A stretch of DNA of 64,000 nt from an uncultured Aeromonadales bacterium (GCA_902782145.1 CACZLZ010000007.1:20204-84203); one strand, 5' to 3'; positions 9,316 to 18,091 are shown, counted from the first letter of the stretch. Program-made: numbers and translations. The notes: generated by a model not told the origin, from the letters alone.

Positions 9316-9321
9316 TATAAT
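9316..9321 (+). promoter_or_regulatory. Likely -10 element of rpoZ
   Basis: A perfect TATAAT lies 56 bp upstream of the rpoZ start codon. No good -35 is visible at 16-18 bp, so only the -10 is supported. Confidence 0.5.
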
Positions 9322-9377
9322 ACAGCGGTTAAATTCCGGCCCTAGTCTCAGGGCACGCAGATAAGGATTAAGGAACC

Positions 9378-9716
9378 ATGGCACGCATTACAGTTGAAGA
9401 CGCCGTACAGAAGGTGGGCAACCGCTTTGATCTGGTACTCCTGGCAGCCCGCAGGGCACGGCAGATCGCCATCGGCGGCAAAAAGCCCCTGGTGGACGAG
9501 GAAAATGACAAGCCCACCGTGATTGCGCTCCGGGAAATTGAAGAGGATCTCATCTCCAAGGAGACCCTGGATCGTCTGGATCAGCAGACCCAGGATCTCT
9601 CAGAGCCCATCTCCGGTCTGGATGATGGTCTCGTCACCTCAGATAGTGACAGCGAAGATCAGGAGCCGTCCCCGGAAATCATTGCGGAGCCCGCTCCGGA
9701 GCCTGCTGAGGAATAA
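9378..9716 (+). CDS. rpoZ: RNA polymerase omega subunit
   Basis: Omega helps fold the beta' subunit and assemble RNA polymerase. The 112-residue product starts [20 protein letters not shown] and continues with the RARQIAIGG and [10 protein letters not shown] segments that define omega. The C-terminus is extended by an acidic Glu/Pro/Ser tail. It is separated from gmk, its usual neighbour, and a strong terminator follows, so it appears to be a single-gene transcript. Confidence 0.95.
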   Translation: MARITVEDAVQKVGNRFDLVLLAARRARQIAIGGKKPLVDEENDKPTVIALREIEEDLISKETLDRLDQQTQDLSEPISGLDDGLVTSDSDSEDQEPSPEIIAEPAPEPAEE

Positions 9717-9765
9717 GATAGAAAGCCGATCCCGGACCATCTTTCCGGTTCCGGATGGCTCACTG

Positions 9766-9796
9766 GCCGCCTGGCGGAAAACAGGCGGCTTTTTTT
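9766..9796 (+). terminator. Rho-independent terminator of rpoZ
   Basis: An 8-bp perfect stem (GCCGCCTG with CAGGCGGC) and 8-base loop is followed at once by seven Ts (9790-9796). Confidence 0.9.
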
Positions 9797-10110
9797 CATG
9801 CCCGCTCCTCAGGCATCCGCGTCCATAAGTTCCCCGCCACCCCTTCTGCCCACTCAGAAGCGGACAAATCCCGCCCCGTCAACGGACTCCCAGAACCTAA
9901 CATGCCCTCCCTCATCCTCATCCTCATCCTCACCGCACCAGCACCAGCATCTGCCCTCCTGCCGCGACCTCCGCCAGAAACCGTCAGTTGATCTGATCCG
10001 CCCCAAAAACCGGCGCCTGCCCCGCTCCTCGGTCATCCCCCGGACGGCACTCCTCCTGCCAGATCCGCAAACAGCCCTCACCTCCCCTGATCTGCCGGCA
10101 GCTATTTTGT
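9797..10110. other. Non-coding interval with a hexamer tandem repeat
   Basis: No credible gene is seen between the rpoZ terminator and the structured element at 10111. The strand shown is C-rich with many CCTC/CCGC words. The only distinct structure is the CTCATC tandem repeat listed separately. Confidence 0.6.
9911..9932. repeat. CTCATC tandem repeat
   Basis: Three and a half head-to-tail copies of CTCATC lie in a non-coding interval, a likely site for replication slippage. Confidence 0.7.
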
Positions 10111-10275
10111 GAGGTAGCGCAAGCCTTGGGCTTAACCAGCCCCTGGCTGTTAGAGTCCGGTAACCGGCACCGGACTGGCTAGCCTCCGCTAACTGAAACC
10201 GCAGAAAACCATGACACCTGCCAGGGCCGCTGGCTTTCTGCTCCCGGAACACCCGCAAAGCATCCGGGAATTTTT
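10111..10275 (+). ncRNA. Candidate structured small RNA: four-way junction plus terminator-like hairpin
   Basis: An outer stem pairs GAGG-TAGC (10111-10118) with GCTA-g-CCTC (10178-10186, one bulged G). It encloses three hairpins in a row: AAGCC/GGCTT (10121-10133), CAGCC/GGCTG (10137-10149) and an 8-bp AGTCCGGT/ACCGGACT (10154-10176). About 55 bases later a 7-bp stem TCCCGGA/TCCGGGA (10242-10269) is followed by ATTTTT, like an intrinsic terminator. The element ends before the feoA promoter, so it would be a separate transcript rather than the feo leader. I recognise no known riboswitch or sRNA, and the promoter is unclear (TATTTT at 10103 is the best -10). Confidence 0.4.
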
Positions 10276-10287
10276 ACAGTGACAGGA

Positions 10288-10315
10288 TTAACATTCCCTA
10301 ACAAAACTGTATAAT
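10288..10315 (+). promoter_or_regulatory. Sigma-70-type promoter of feoAB
   Basis: A -35 TTAACA (10288-10293, one mismatch) and a perfect -10 TATAAT (10310-10315) are spaced by 16 bp. Transcription would start near 10322, about 100 bases before feoA. Confidence 0.75.
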
Positions 10316-10334
10316 GTAACCGATTATAGTTATC
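10316..10334. promoter_or_regulatory. Fur-box-like site at the feoAB promoter
   Basis: The 19 bp directly after the feoA -10 match the classic 19-bp Fur consensus at 12 positions, with the right half (GATTATAGTTATC) best conserved. Its place over the predicted start site and the ferrous iron transport genes downstream fit iron-dependent repression. The match is moderate. Confidence 0.5.
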
Positions 10335-10420
10335 CGTGACTAACTGACAGCCGTGACAGCAAAACGTGATCCGGCTAAAGATCAGCAGCCGCGGCATGAA
10401 AGCAATACAGAGAGACAACC

Positions 10421-10648
10421 ATGCTTTTGAAGAATCTGAAAAACGGGCAGCGGGGTCGCATACGGGCCATTCTGTCCAAGGGGCTCCACTGCCGGCGCCT
10501 CTGCGAAATGGGCTTCCTGCCCGGCACCGCCTTCAGGATCCGCCATGTGGCTCCCCTGGGCAGCCCCATTGCGGTGGAGCTGAGAGGCTATGAGGTCATC
10601 ATCGGCAGCAGGGATGCTGAACTGATTGAAGCGGAGGCTGTGGAATGA
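10421..10648 (+). CDS. feoA: Ferrous iron transport protein A
   Basis: FeoA is a small cytoplasmic SH3-like protein that supports FeoB-dependent Fe(II) uptake. The product has 75 residues and shows the family pattern RRLCEMGFLPGTAFRI and the C-terminal ELRGYEVIIGSRDAELI. The start has a purine-rich AGAGAG upstream. Its stop codon overlaps the feoB ATG in ATGA, indicating translational coupling. Confidence 0.93.
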   Translation: MLLKNLKNGQRGRIRAILSKGLHCRRLCEMGFLPGTAFRIRHVAPLGSPIAVELRGYEVIIGSRDAELIEAEAVE

Positions 10649-12969
10649 AAGCCTGTCACTGCGGGTGCGAAGTGGAGCAGGTCCAGGGAAGCACCTCCCC
10701 CAAATCTGAAATCAAGAACGCCGACGCCTCCCATGTGGTTCTGGCCGGCAACCCCAACTGCGGCAAGAGCACCATCTTCAACCGCCTGTGCAACCTGCAT
10801 GTCCGCACAGGAAACTATCCCGGCGTCACAGTAAGCCGCCATGTGGGAACCGTCAGCCCCAACACCCAGCTGGTGGATCTTCCCGGCACCTACTCCCTGA
10901 GCAGCGCCACCACTGATGAGCAGGTGGCCAGCAATGAGCTTCTGGACAACGATGCAGAGTTCATCGTCAACGTCATTGACGCCACCTCCCTGGAGCGCAG
11001 CCTGTTCCTGACATTGGAACTGAAAATGCTGGGCGTTCCCATGCTGGTGGTGCTGAACATGTGGGACGAGGTCAGGAAGCGCCACATCAGCATCGACACC
11101 GCCAAGCTGTCGGAGATGCTGCAGACCGAGGTTCTGCCGGTGAGCTGCGCCACCGGTGAGGGCATTGAGATCCTCCGGGAGAAGATCAGAAACCACCCCC
11201 ACGGCATCGTGGAGCCGGTGTATCTGGGCGACTCAGCAATCCGGGATGAACTGTTCCGGGCTGTCAGCGCCACGCCGGATCTGTACAAGCCCCATGCACT
11301 GTTCCATGCCCGCTGCGCCGTGCTGGGCGACCGGTACCCCACCGACCTGGACAAGGTTCCCGAATGGGCTGAGAGGATCAAGGAGATCCGCGACAAGCTC
11401 ACATCTGACGGCAAGACCGTGTACCAGGCCGCCGCCGAGGACCGCTACGCCTTCATCAGCAAGATCATTGCAAATTGCCTGGGCACCGGAGAGGCTGCAG
11501 CCGCCGGAAAAGAGCAGGCAAAGGCCAAGGGACTCACCGACAGGCTGGACAGCGTGGTTCTGAACCGCTTTGCGGCCTTCCCGGTGTTCCTGCTGATCAT
11601 GTGTCTGGTTTACTACATCTCCGTCACCTGGATCGGCACCATTGTCACCGACTGGACCAATGACACCCTCTTCGGCGACACAGTGATCCCGGCAGTGAAG
11701 GACGGCTTGGCCTCCATCGGCGCCTCCGACTGGATCTGCGCCCTGGTAGGAGACGGCATTGTTGGCGGCGTTGGCGCGGTGCTGGGATTTGTGCCCCAGA
11801 TGATCATCCTCTTCGCCCTGCTGTCCCTGCTGGAGGAATGCGGCTACATGACCCGCGCCTCCTTCATCCTGGACCGGGTGTTCAACACCTTCGGCCTCAG
11901 CGGCCGGGCCTTCATCCCCTACCTCATCGGTTCCGGATGCGGCGTCCCCGCCCTGATGACCGCCAGGACCCTGGGATCGGAGAGCGAGCGCAGGATCACC
12001 CTGCTCACCACCACCATGATCCCCTGCGGCGCCAAACTGCCCATCATCATCGTATTCTCCGGAGCAGTGTTCTCGGATGTTCCCTTCTTCGCACCCTTGA
12101 TGTATGTGGCCGGCGTGCTGCTGGTGATCATCTCCGCCCTGATCCTGAAGAAGTTCAACGCCTTCAAGCAGTCCGCCTCCCCCCTGCTGCTGGAGTTGCC
12201 CTCCTATCATGTGCCCATGCCTCGGATAGTAGCCCTGTCAGTATGGCACCGGGTCAAGGGATACATCATCAAGGCCGGAACCATCATCTTCCCCTGCGTC
12301 ACTGCACTGTGGCTGTTGACCCACATAGGGTTCAGCCATGAGGAGCACCGCTTCATGATGCTGGAGGACGATCAGACCGGTGAAAGCCTGGTGGCTGACA
12401 CCCTGAAGCCGGTTTCCGGGATCTTCGCCCCGGTGGGCTTTGACGATTACCGCGCCTCCGTGGCGGTGATCACCGGCCTGCTGGCCAAGGAGTCCATTAT
12501 CAGCACCATGGCGGTCTTCAGCGGCGCCGAAGATCCGGAGGAACTGGATGAGGATGCCACCGAAGAGGAGGTGGAACAGGCTGAGAACACCTTCTATGAA
12601 GCAATCAGGGAAAACATGTTCGACATATCCCACCGTGGGACGGCCGGGATCTTGGGAGCACTGGCCTTCGTGATCTTCAACCTGTTCACCATCCCCTGCG
12701 TTGCCGCAGTGGGCGTACTGAGAAAAGAGCTCGGAAACCGGCGTCTCTTCTGGCAGGCTGTGTGCTACCAGTTGGGATTCAGTTACGGCGCCGCCCTGGT
12801 GGTGTACCAACTGGGACTGCTGATAACCGGAGCCGGAGCCTTCGGTCCCTGGACAGCGGTGGCTCTGCTGTATCTGCTGGTTGTGGGCTGGATCATTTTC
12901 CTGAAGAAGGCCCCCGCAGAAGAGGAGGAGCCCAAACTTGAGCATATCCCCTTCAGGTCTGAGACCTGA
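10645..12969 (+). CDS. feoB: Ferrous iron transport protein B (GTPase permease)
   Basis: FeoB is the inner-membrane Fe(II) transporter. The 774-residue product has an N-terminal G domain with G1 GNPNCGKS (residues 35-42), G3 DLPG and G4 NMWDE. A long membrane domain follows with several hydrophobic segments and the conserved Gate motifs (LEECGYMTRASFILDR; SGCGVPALMTAR). Before the G domain is a short Cys/His segment, CHCGC (residues 4-8), that could bind metal. No feoC follows. The operon ends at a strong terminator. Confidence 0.97.
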   Translation: MKACHCGCEVEQVQGSTSPKSEIKNADASHVVLAGNPNCGKSTIFNRLCNLHVRTGNYPGVTVSRHVGTVSPNTQLVDLPGTYSLSSATTDEQVASNELLDNDAEFIVNVIDATSLERSLFLTLELKMLGVPMLVVLNMWDEVRKRHISIDTAKLSEMLQTEVLPVSCATGEGIEILREKIRNHPHGIVEPVYLGDSAIRDELFRAVSATPDLYKPHALFHARCAVLGDRYPTDLDKVPEWAERIKEIRDKLTSDGKTVYQAAAEDRYAFISKIIANCLGTGEAAAAGKEQAKAKGLTDRLDSVVLNRFAAFPVFLLIMCLVYYISVTWIGTIVTDWTNDTLFGDTVIPAVKDGLASIGASDWICALVGDGIVGGVGAVLGFVPQMIILFALLSLLEECGYMTRASFILDRVFNTFGLSGRAFIPYLIGSGCGVPALMTARTLGSESERRITLLTTTMIPCGAKLPIIIVFSGAVFSDVPFFAPLMYVAGVLLVIISALILKKFNAFKQSASPLLLELPSYHVPMPRIVALSVWHRVKGYIIKAGTIIFPCVTALWLLTHIGFSHEEHRFMMLEDDQTGESLVADTLKPVSGIFAPVGFDDYRASVAVITGLLAKESIISTMAVFSGAEDPEELDEDATEEEVEQAENTFYEAIRENMFDISHRGTAGILGALAFVIFNLFTIPCVAAVGVLRKELGNRRLFWQAVCYQLGFSYGAALVVYQLGLLITGAGAFGPWTAVALLYLLVVGWIIFLKKAPAEEEEPKLEHIPFRSET

Positions 12970-13033
12970 GCGGACATGAACGGTTCAGACTGATCCAAAC
13001 CGCCGGAACTGCGGTTCCGGAACGCACTGAGAG

Positions 13034-13067
13034 ATCCCCTCTCTGCCTTGGCAGGGAGGGGATTTTT
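13034..13067 (+). terminator. Rho-independent terminator of feoAB
   Basis: A 14-bp stem with one G-U pair (13034-13047 with 13050-13063) has a very tight loop and runs into five Ts (13063-13067). Confidence 0.88.
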
Positions 13068-13171
13068 GCATGGAGTTCCGGGAGATCAGGAGGCTATGGT
13101 GAGCAGCCGCAATGGATGGACGGCAGGGCAGGCAACAGGGTGATTTACCGGCAGACCGGCATTTCACGGGT

Positions 13172-13567
13172 TCAGTCCAGGCACTCCTGGCAGTCCTCGC
13201 AGAAATCCGGATCCTCGTCCGGATCCTCACAGTCCTCACAGTCAATGCACTCATCACGGACAGGCTTGGGCTTAGGCTTGGGTTTAGGCTTGGAGCTGCC
13301 AAAGAGGGCTATCTCCAGCGTTGCCGGCGGCGGCGAAGCCCCCAAACCCGCCGGTACAACCAGGCCGGGAACACCTCTGTCTCCTGGCGTCATTGAAGGA
13401 ACGGGATCCGGAAGAGCAAACTCACCGGTCAGTTCCGGCGCCTCTGTCCAGGATCCTGCTGCCTGCGAGATCTCCCGGGAAAAGGCCGGTCCGGTCAGCA
13501 GCGCCGCCGTCAGGCCTGCCAGACCCACTCCCCGCACAATGCGCAATCCACCGCCTGCCGTCATCAT
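13172..13567 (-). CDS. Small exported protein with Lys-Pro repeat and Cys/Asp-rich C-terminal tail
   Basis: No homologue is recognised for this 131-residue protein. A signal peptide is visible: basic MMTAGGGLRIVR, a hydrophobic core, then AFS-R near residue 30. A Pro/Gly-rich middle leads to five Lys-Pro dipeptides and then a tail with two CxxCxxC motifs separated by EDPDEDPDF, and many acidic residues. The tail looks able to bind metal ions, and the gene sits tail-to-tail with feoB, so a periplasmic iron or metal role is possible but unproven. A strong GGGAGGA lies just upstream of the start, which supports a real gene. Confidence 0.65.
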   Translation of the reverse strand: MMTAGGGLRIVRGVGLAGLTAALLTGPAFSREISQAAGSWTEAPELTGEFALPDPVPSMTPGDRGVPGLVVPAGLGASPPPATLEIALFGSSKPKPKPKPKPVRDECIDCEDCEDPDEDPDFCEDCQECLD

Positions 13568-13735
13568 TCATCCTCCCTTCATTCGTCAGAGCCATGGTCA
13601 CACCCTGTCCTGTCCGGTCCGCCCCAAAGAAGACAGCGCCGGACCTGTGACAGGTGTCAACCCCGGAGGGCCGATCCCGGCCAAGGATCCCCCATCTTCA
13701 CTGAGTGATCTTCTGCAAGGCACCCGGTCCTGCTA

Positions 13736-14311
13736 TCAGTTGCCGGAAGCACTGCCCGGCGAATCACCGCCCGGCTGCCGCCGGGACCAGCCCGTAACGC
13801 CCTCCAGGTTCAGAAGCCATGCCTTCCGCTCCAGTCCCCCGGCATAGCCGGCAAGCCTTCCCCCGGCGCCCACCACCCGGTGGCAGGGGATGATGAGAAG
13901 AAAGGGGTTATGCCCCAGGGCGCTGCCCACCGCCTGGGCGGACATCCGGGGGATCCCCCTCTGTCCGGCCAGGATCCCGGCGATCTCCCCGTAGGTCATG
14001 GTGTTCCCAAAGGGAATGCCCCGCAGGATCTCCCAGACTGCCCGGCGGAAAGGGGTGCCCTTCAGGCTCAGTGGCGGGATGAACCCGGGATCCCGGCCAC
14101 TGAAATAGATGTCAAGCCAACGTATGGCTTCTGCAAACACCGCCGGCTCCTGCTCCCCGCCGCCAGAAGCAGTTCCACCGGTTCCAGACAGCGGCATGCC
14201 GTCAAACCAGAGTCCCGTAAGGGCAGTGCCGTCACTGGCAAGGGTGATCCCGCCCAGGGGTGAGTTGTAATGACGGGTGCAGATCATGCGCCTCCCCAGC
14301 CATGCAGCCAT
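13736..14311 (-). CDS. ogt: Methylated-DNA--protein-cysteine methyltransferase
   Basis: This enzyme removes methyl groups from O6-methylguanine by transferring them to its own cysteine. The active-site motif IPCHRV is intact, preceded by GSALGHNPFLLI and the recognition segment TMTYGEIAG. I take ATG 14311 (191 residues) because GGGAGG sits about 6 bases upstream; ATGs at 14335 and 14287 are alternatives. No Ada regulatory domain is present, so Ogt is the better name than Ada. Confidence 0.92.
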   Translation of the reverse strand: MAAWLGRRMICTRHYNSPLGGITLASDGTALTGLWFDGMPLSGTGGTASGGGEQEPAVFAEAIRWLDIYFSGRDPGFIPPLSLKGTPFRRAVWEILRGIPFGNTMTYGEIAGILAGQRGIPRMSAQAVGSALGHNPFLLIIPCHRVVGAGGRLAGYAGGLERKAWLLNLEGVTGWSRRQPGGDSPGSASGN

Positions 14312-14580
14312 ATTGATCCTCCCATGGCACAGCACTGAACTGAACTTAACTTAACTGTACTGCTCTGATCTATCCGGTCCGATCTGCCCTGCCGGCTGAG
14401 AGCCGTCAGGATCACCGGATCCTTAAAACGTCCTCCCTCACCCGCCGGCGCCCTGATGGATCAGCCGCCCATCCGCCACGTCAGAGAGTACAATAACCCA
14501 GACCCCGGGGAGAACGGAACCGATGCCACAGCACCCACCGCCTCCCCGTCCCTTGCCGATCCATTGCAACGGAGCGCACC

Positions 14581-15666
14581 ATGAATGCAGACAGCAACCG
14601 TTTCTCCTTCCTCCGGGGCCGGAGAGTTCTTGTCACCGGGGGCACCGGCTTTGTGGGCCGGCACCTGCTGCCCAGGCTGATCCAGGCGGGAGCCGATGTG
14701 TCCTGCCTGACCCGCCCCGGATCCGGCGCCGCCGGCAGCCTGCCCCGGGAGGTGCACCGGAAACCAGGGGATCTGGAAACCGGCGAAGGCCTGCAGGAGG
14801 CCCTGGAAGGCAAGGATCTGGTGATCCACATGGCGGCAAAGCTCTTCGGACTTAGGCCCCTGGATTATCTGGCCAGCAATGCCGCCATGGCCCGTAACCT
14901 GGCCCAGGCCCTGGGGCGGCTCCGGGCAAAGGGCCGCCTGGGCGGGGATTTCCGGCTGGTGCTGGTGTCAAGCATGGCGGCCACGGGTCCCTGGGACAGG
15001 GAGCCCGGGGCACCGGATGACGCTCCCTCCGTCCCGGTATCCGCCTACGGCTGGTCCAAACTTCTGGTGGAGGAGATCCTGGGGCGGGAGCTGGGGGACG
15101 CCATGGTGACCCTGCGACCCCCCATCATCTACGGCTCCGGCGACCGGGGACTGCTGCCCATGTTCCGGGGCGCCCGCCTCAGGATGGCCTTCTGTCCCGG
15201 CTGGCACCGGACCTTCCCCGTCAGTGCCGTCCACGGGGATGACATGGCGGAGGCGGTGCTCTGCGCCTGCCGGCCTGAGGGAAGGGGGATCTACCATGTC
15301 AGCAACGGCGCTATCCACTCCATGGAGGAATTCTACCGCACCATGGGGGAGGCGGTGGGCCAGATCCTGGGCCGGGAGCGCCGGGGGATCCTGGTGTTCC
15401 CCGTGCCCCTGCCCCTGCTGTCCGCCTCCGCCGGGATCTCTGCCGCCGCCGCCCGGGCATGGGATCAGATCCTGCGGAAAACCGCCGGCCACGGGATCCG
15501 ATCCTTCCCCCAGTGGAACCCGGACAAATGCCTGGAGGCCCGCCAGGGGGGCTGGATCTGCAGTGGCTCCCGGCTCAGGGATGAACTGAGCTTCAGACCC
15601 CGGATGAGCCTGGAGGAGGGAATGCTGGAGGCAGCCGCAGGCTACCGCAAAGACGGCTGGCTGTGA
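14581..15666 (+). CDS. NAD-dependent epimerase/dehydratase (extended SDR)
   Basis: The 361-residue protein has an N-terminal nucleotide-binding loop VLVTGGTGFVG (about residues 16-26) and the catalytic YGWSK in the middle, as in extended SDRs that act on nucleotide sugars or sterol-like alcohols. The substrate cannot be assigned. It converges with the surface-glycan cluster (15756-28159) and might supply a sugar, but nothing in the sequence ties it to that pathway. A TACAAT at 14489-14494 may be its -10. Confidence 0.82.
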   Translation: MNADSNRFSFLRGRRVLVTGGTGFVGRHLLPRLIQAGADVSCLTRPGSGAAGSLPREVHRKPGDLETGEGLQEALEGKDLVIHMAAKLFGLRPLDYLASNAAMARNLAQALGRLRAKGRLGGDFRLVLVSSMAATGPWDREPGAPDDAPSVPVSAYGWSKLLVEEILGRELGDAMVTLRPPIIYGSGDRGLLPMFRGARLRMAFCPGWHRTFPVSAVHGDDMAEAVLCACRPEGRGIYHVSNGAIHSMEEFYRTMGEAVGQILGRERRGILVFPVPLPLLSASAGISAAAARAWDQILRKTAGHGIRSFPQWNPDKCLEARQGGWICSGSRLRDELSFRPRMSLEEGMLEAAAGYRKDGWL

Positions 15667-15755
15667 CTGGAAAGAAGGAAGGATAAGGCGGCAGGATCAG
15701 CGCCAGAGCAACAGTGCCAGGATGAACCGGCGGAGCAGTCCGCCGGCTCTGATGC

Positions 15756-17492
15756 TCAGCGCCAGCCGGCCCGGGAAAGAAGGCACCCGCCCATGTCCTC
15801 CGGCCGGATATCCCGCCGGATCATGTCCCCGGCCCCGGCACCCGTTTGCCAGATCACATAGGGGGTGGCAGTCTCCCCGGAGCGGATCAGGGACGGCAGA
15901 TTCGGCAGATGATCCCCGTACCAGCCCAGGATCCCGGGCCGATCAGCGCCGGCAAGCCCGTCCCGGAGCCGGCCCAGCATCTGATCGGCATGTCTTAAGT
16001 GCTCCAGGTACCGGCACACCGCGGGATCCAAATCCGGAAGCATGGGGGCATCCCCTCCGGGAAACTCCCGGCGCAGGCGCCCCGGCAGCCACGGTCCGTG
16101 GCTTTCCATGGTGATGGCAAAGCAGAACACCGGCCCCTCACCCTCATGGATGAGATCCAGCATGGCATCAGCCACGCACAGATCTCCCACATAGGGTCCC
16201 CAGTTCTCCCGGCGGGGGAAGTTCTCCAGGGTGACAAACTGATCAAAGCCCATGTTGGGCATGGCCCGGTTCCGGTAGAAGAACTCCCGGTGGAAGGGAT
16301 GCAGGCACAGGGTCCGGTACCCCAGTTTCCGGAGATGGTGGGCCAGGGCCCACACCGGATGACGCAAAGCCCCCAGATAGGGGTAAAAAGCGTAGGTTCC
16401 CATGGATGAGGGGGGCATGCCCGTGAGGACCGCGTATTCTGTCCTGAGGGTGTAGGCCCCGAAGGCCCGGGTCTGCAGCAGGCCGCTCTGACCCTGGCTG
16501 ATAAGGCTGTCCCAACAGGCCAGCACATCCGCCGGCACGGCAGCGGAGAACACCCGGGGATCGCAGAAAGACTCGGCCTGCACCAGGAAAATGTTGGGCA
16601 GGTGACCGTCTTCTCTTCCGGAGGTGCCGGTCAGGATCCCCGGGCCAGCGCTGTTCCCGGCACCGATCTGGGGCTCCTCCCGGGATCCCGGCCCCCCGGT
16701 CCCGGACGCCCGGGGAGCAGAAGACAGATCAGAAGGCCCCTCCGGAGCCGGGGGAGTTTCCCGGGAAGATGAGGGATCCACCGAAGATCCGGAGACTGTG
16801 GAAGGGGAAGGAGAAACTGAGGGCGGCAGCGCCGGGCGCCAGGCGGTGGCATCCGGAGGCAGGGGAAAGCCGTCCGCGTCCTTCCGGGGCACCGGGGGAT
16901 GGGCCAGGTGCCAGAGGCCGTGGAGCAGCGCCGCCCCCAGGGGGCCGAACTGCCGAGCATCCTTCCGGGGATCAAACTCAAGCCGGAATGGGGCCAGGGC
17001 CCGGGAGGTGATCCGGCGCCCGGGCGGGGTCAGGATCAGCAGCAGGCAGCAGGGCTCCGCAGCGGCTACCACCCACCATAGGGCCGCCGGCGTCTCACGG
17101 CAGGCGACGATCCAGAGGGCGCCAGCCAGGGTGCCCCAGATCAGGATCCCCAGCAGGATCCACCCGCAGGGCAGAAAGGGAAGATAAAGACTGGGAAAGC
17201 GGATCACCTGCCAGGCCAAGGCCAGATCCGTGATCACCAGGGGCTCACCCCGGAGGGCCCGCTTCTTGGCGGTGTTGGCCACCCGGAGGGCTAGAAGGAT
17301 CATGGTGGCCAGGATCAGGGCGAAGGCCGGGCGGCCGCTGAGGCAGTACAGGGGGGCAAAAAGGCCGGAGGCCACCAGGCAGGAAGACAGATCCGCAAAG
17401 CACGGCCGCCAGGGAAGAGTGCCCTCAGAGGCTGATCGGTGCAGGATCACGGCCACGGGCATAAGCCCGAGGCAGAAAAGGAAAGCGTTCAA
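15756..17492 (-). CDS. LtaS-like membrane sulfatase-fold protein (TTG start)
   Basis: The 578-residue protein has several N-terminal membrane helices, a Pro/Ser/Glu-rich linker, and a C-terminal alkaline-phosphatase-like sulfatase domain of the lipoteichoic acid synthase / phosphoglycerol transferase type. That domain begins at NIFLVQAESFCDPRVF and includes MESHGPW and WYGDHLPN. Such enzymes transfer phosphoglycerol or phosphoethanolamine to surface glycans outside the membrane. The TTG start overlaps the GNAT stop (TTGA), so translation is probably coupled; ATG at residue 11 is an alternative. Last gene of the capsule-like cluster; a rough counterpart of rhizobial rkpI is possible. Confidence 0.75.
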   Translation of the reverse strand: MNAFLFCLGLMPVAVILHRSASEGTLPWRPCFADLSSCLVASGLFAPLYCLSGRPAFALILATMILLALRVANTAKKRALRGEPLVITDLALAWQVIRFPSLYLPFLPCGWILLGILIWGTLAGALWIVACRETPAALWWVVAAAEPCCLLLILTPPGRRITSRALAPFRLEFDPRKDARQFGPLGAALLHGLWHLAHPPVPRKDADGFPLPPDATAWRPALPPSVSPSPSTVSGSSVDPSSSRETPPAPEGPSDLSSAPRASGTGGPGSREEPQIGAGNSAGPGILTGTSGREDGHLPNIFLVQAESFCDPRVFSAAVPADVLACWDSLISQGQSGLLQTRAFGAYTLRTEYAVLTGMPPSSMGTYAFYPYLGALRHPVWALAHHLRKLGYRTLCLHPFHREFFYRNRAMPNMGFDQFVTLENFPRRENWGPYVGDLCVADAMLDLIHEGEGPVFCFAITMESHGPWLPGRLRREFPGGDAPMLPDLDPAVCRYLEHLRHADQMLGRLRDGLAGADRPGILGWYGDHLPNLPSLIRSGETATPYVIWQTGAGAGDMIRRDIRPEDMGGCLLSRAGWR

Positions 17493-18091
17493 GAAGGATC
17501 CGCCACCGGCAAGACATAGAGATCACCCCGATCATGCTTCTCCGTCAGGGGCGGCTTGGCAACCAGCTCCCGCACCGGGCGGAAGCCCTGGCGGCGGTAG
17601 AAGGACACCGCCCGGGCATTGTCCCGCCAGCAGAAAAGACTCACTGCGGAGCACTCCAGGCTCCCGGCCCAGAACCGGGCATACTCGATCAGGGCGTCCG
17701 CCATGCCCTGCCCCCGGAAATCCTCCGCCACCCACAGGGTGTTGACATAAAGGCTTCCCGGCTCGCTGATCGTCAGCAGTTCCCGGAGGGGCTCCAGGCG
17801 GGAGGAAGGCACCATGTGTTCCATGAGGTTGGGGATCCCCTGAAGTTCTGCGGGATAGGCGAACAGCAGCCCCGCCAGGGCACCGTCAACCTCCGACAGC
17901 ACGCAGTTGCGGAAACTGTAATGGGAGGACTCGTCCCTTAAGGCCATGGACAGGATGTTCTCCACCCCGATCCCCGGCAGCAGCCCCCTCAGCAGGGTAT
18001 CCACCACATCCGGGGACACCTCCCGGATCTTCTGTGCCAGGACGGGGGCATCCTCCGCCGTTGCCGGACGGAACTCAGGCTCGTCTGTCAT
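17489..18091 (-). CDS. GNAT family acyltransferase
   Basis: The 200-residue protein has a clear GNAT motif A, VAEDFRGQGMADALIEYA, and a motif B region with NARAVSFYRRQGF, so it transfers an acyl group from a CoA (or ACP) donor to an amine. Two ATGs lie close together; the second (18091) has GGGAG at the right distance, while the first abuts it. It overlaps the kpsS-like gene by 17 bp and the sulfatase gene by 4 bp. The context suggests acylation of an amino-sugar or amino-lipid in the cluster product (inference). Confidence 0.8.
   Translation of the reverse strand: MTDEPEFRPATAEDAPVLAQKIREVSPDVVDTLLRGLLPGIGVENILSMALRDESSHYSFRNCVLSEVDGALAGLLFAYPAELQGIPNLMEHMVPSSRLEPLRELLTISEPGSLYVNTLWVAEDFRGQGMADALIEYARFWAGSLECSAVSLFCWRDNARAVSFYRRQGFRPVRELVAKPPLTEKHDRGDLYVLPVADPS

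Noticed and set aside
10111..10186. The cloverleaf-like fold as a tRNA
   Set aside because: It lacks the GGTTC T-loop, a proper anticodon arm and a CCA end.
9854..10258. Minus-strand open frame of 134 codons with an Asp/Glu run
   Set aside because: The acidic run is the CTCATC repeat read in reverse, and the frame covers the structured element; no ribosome binding site or homology.
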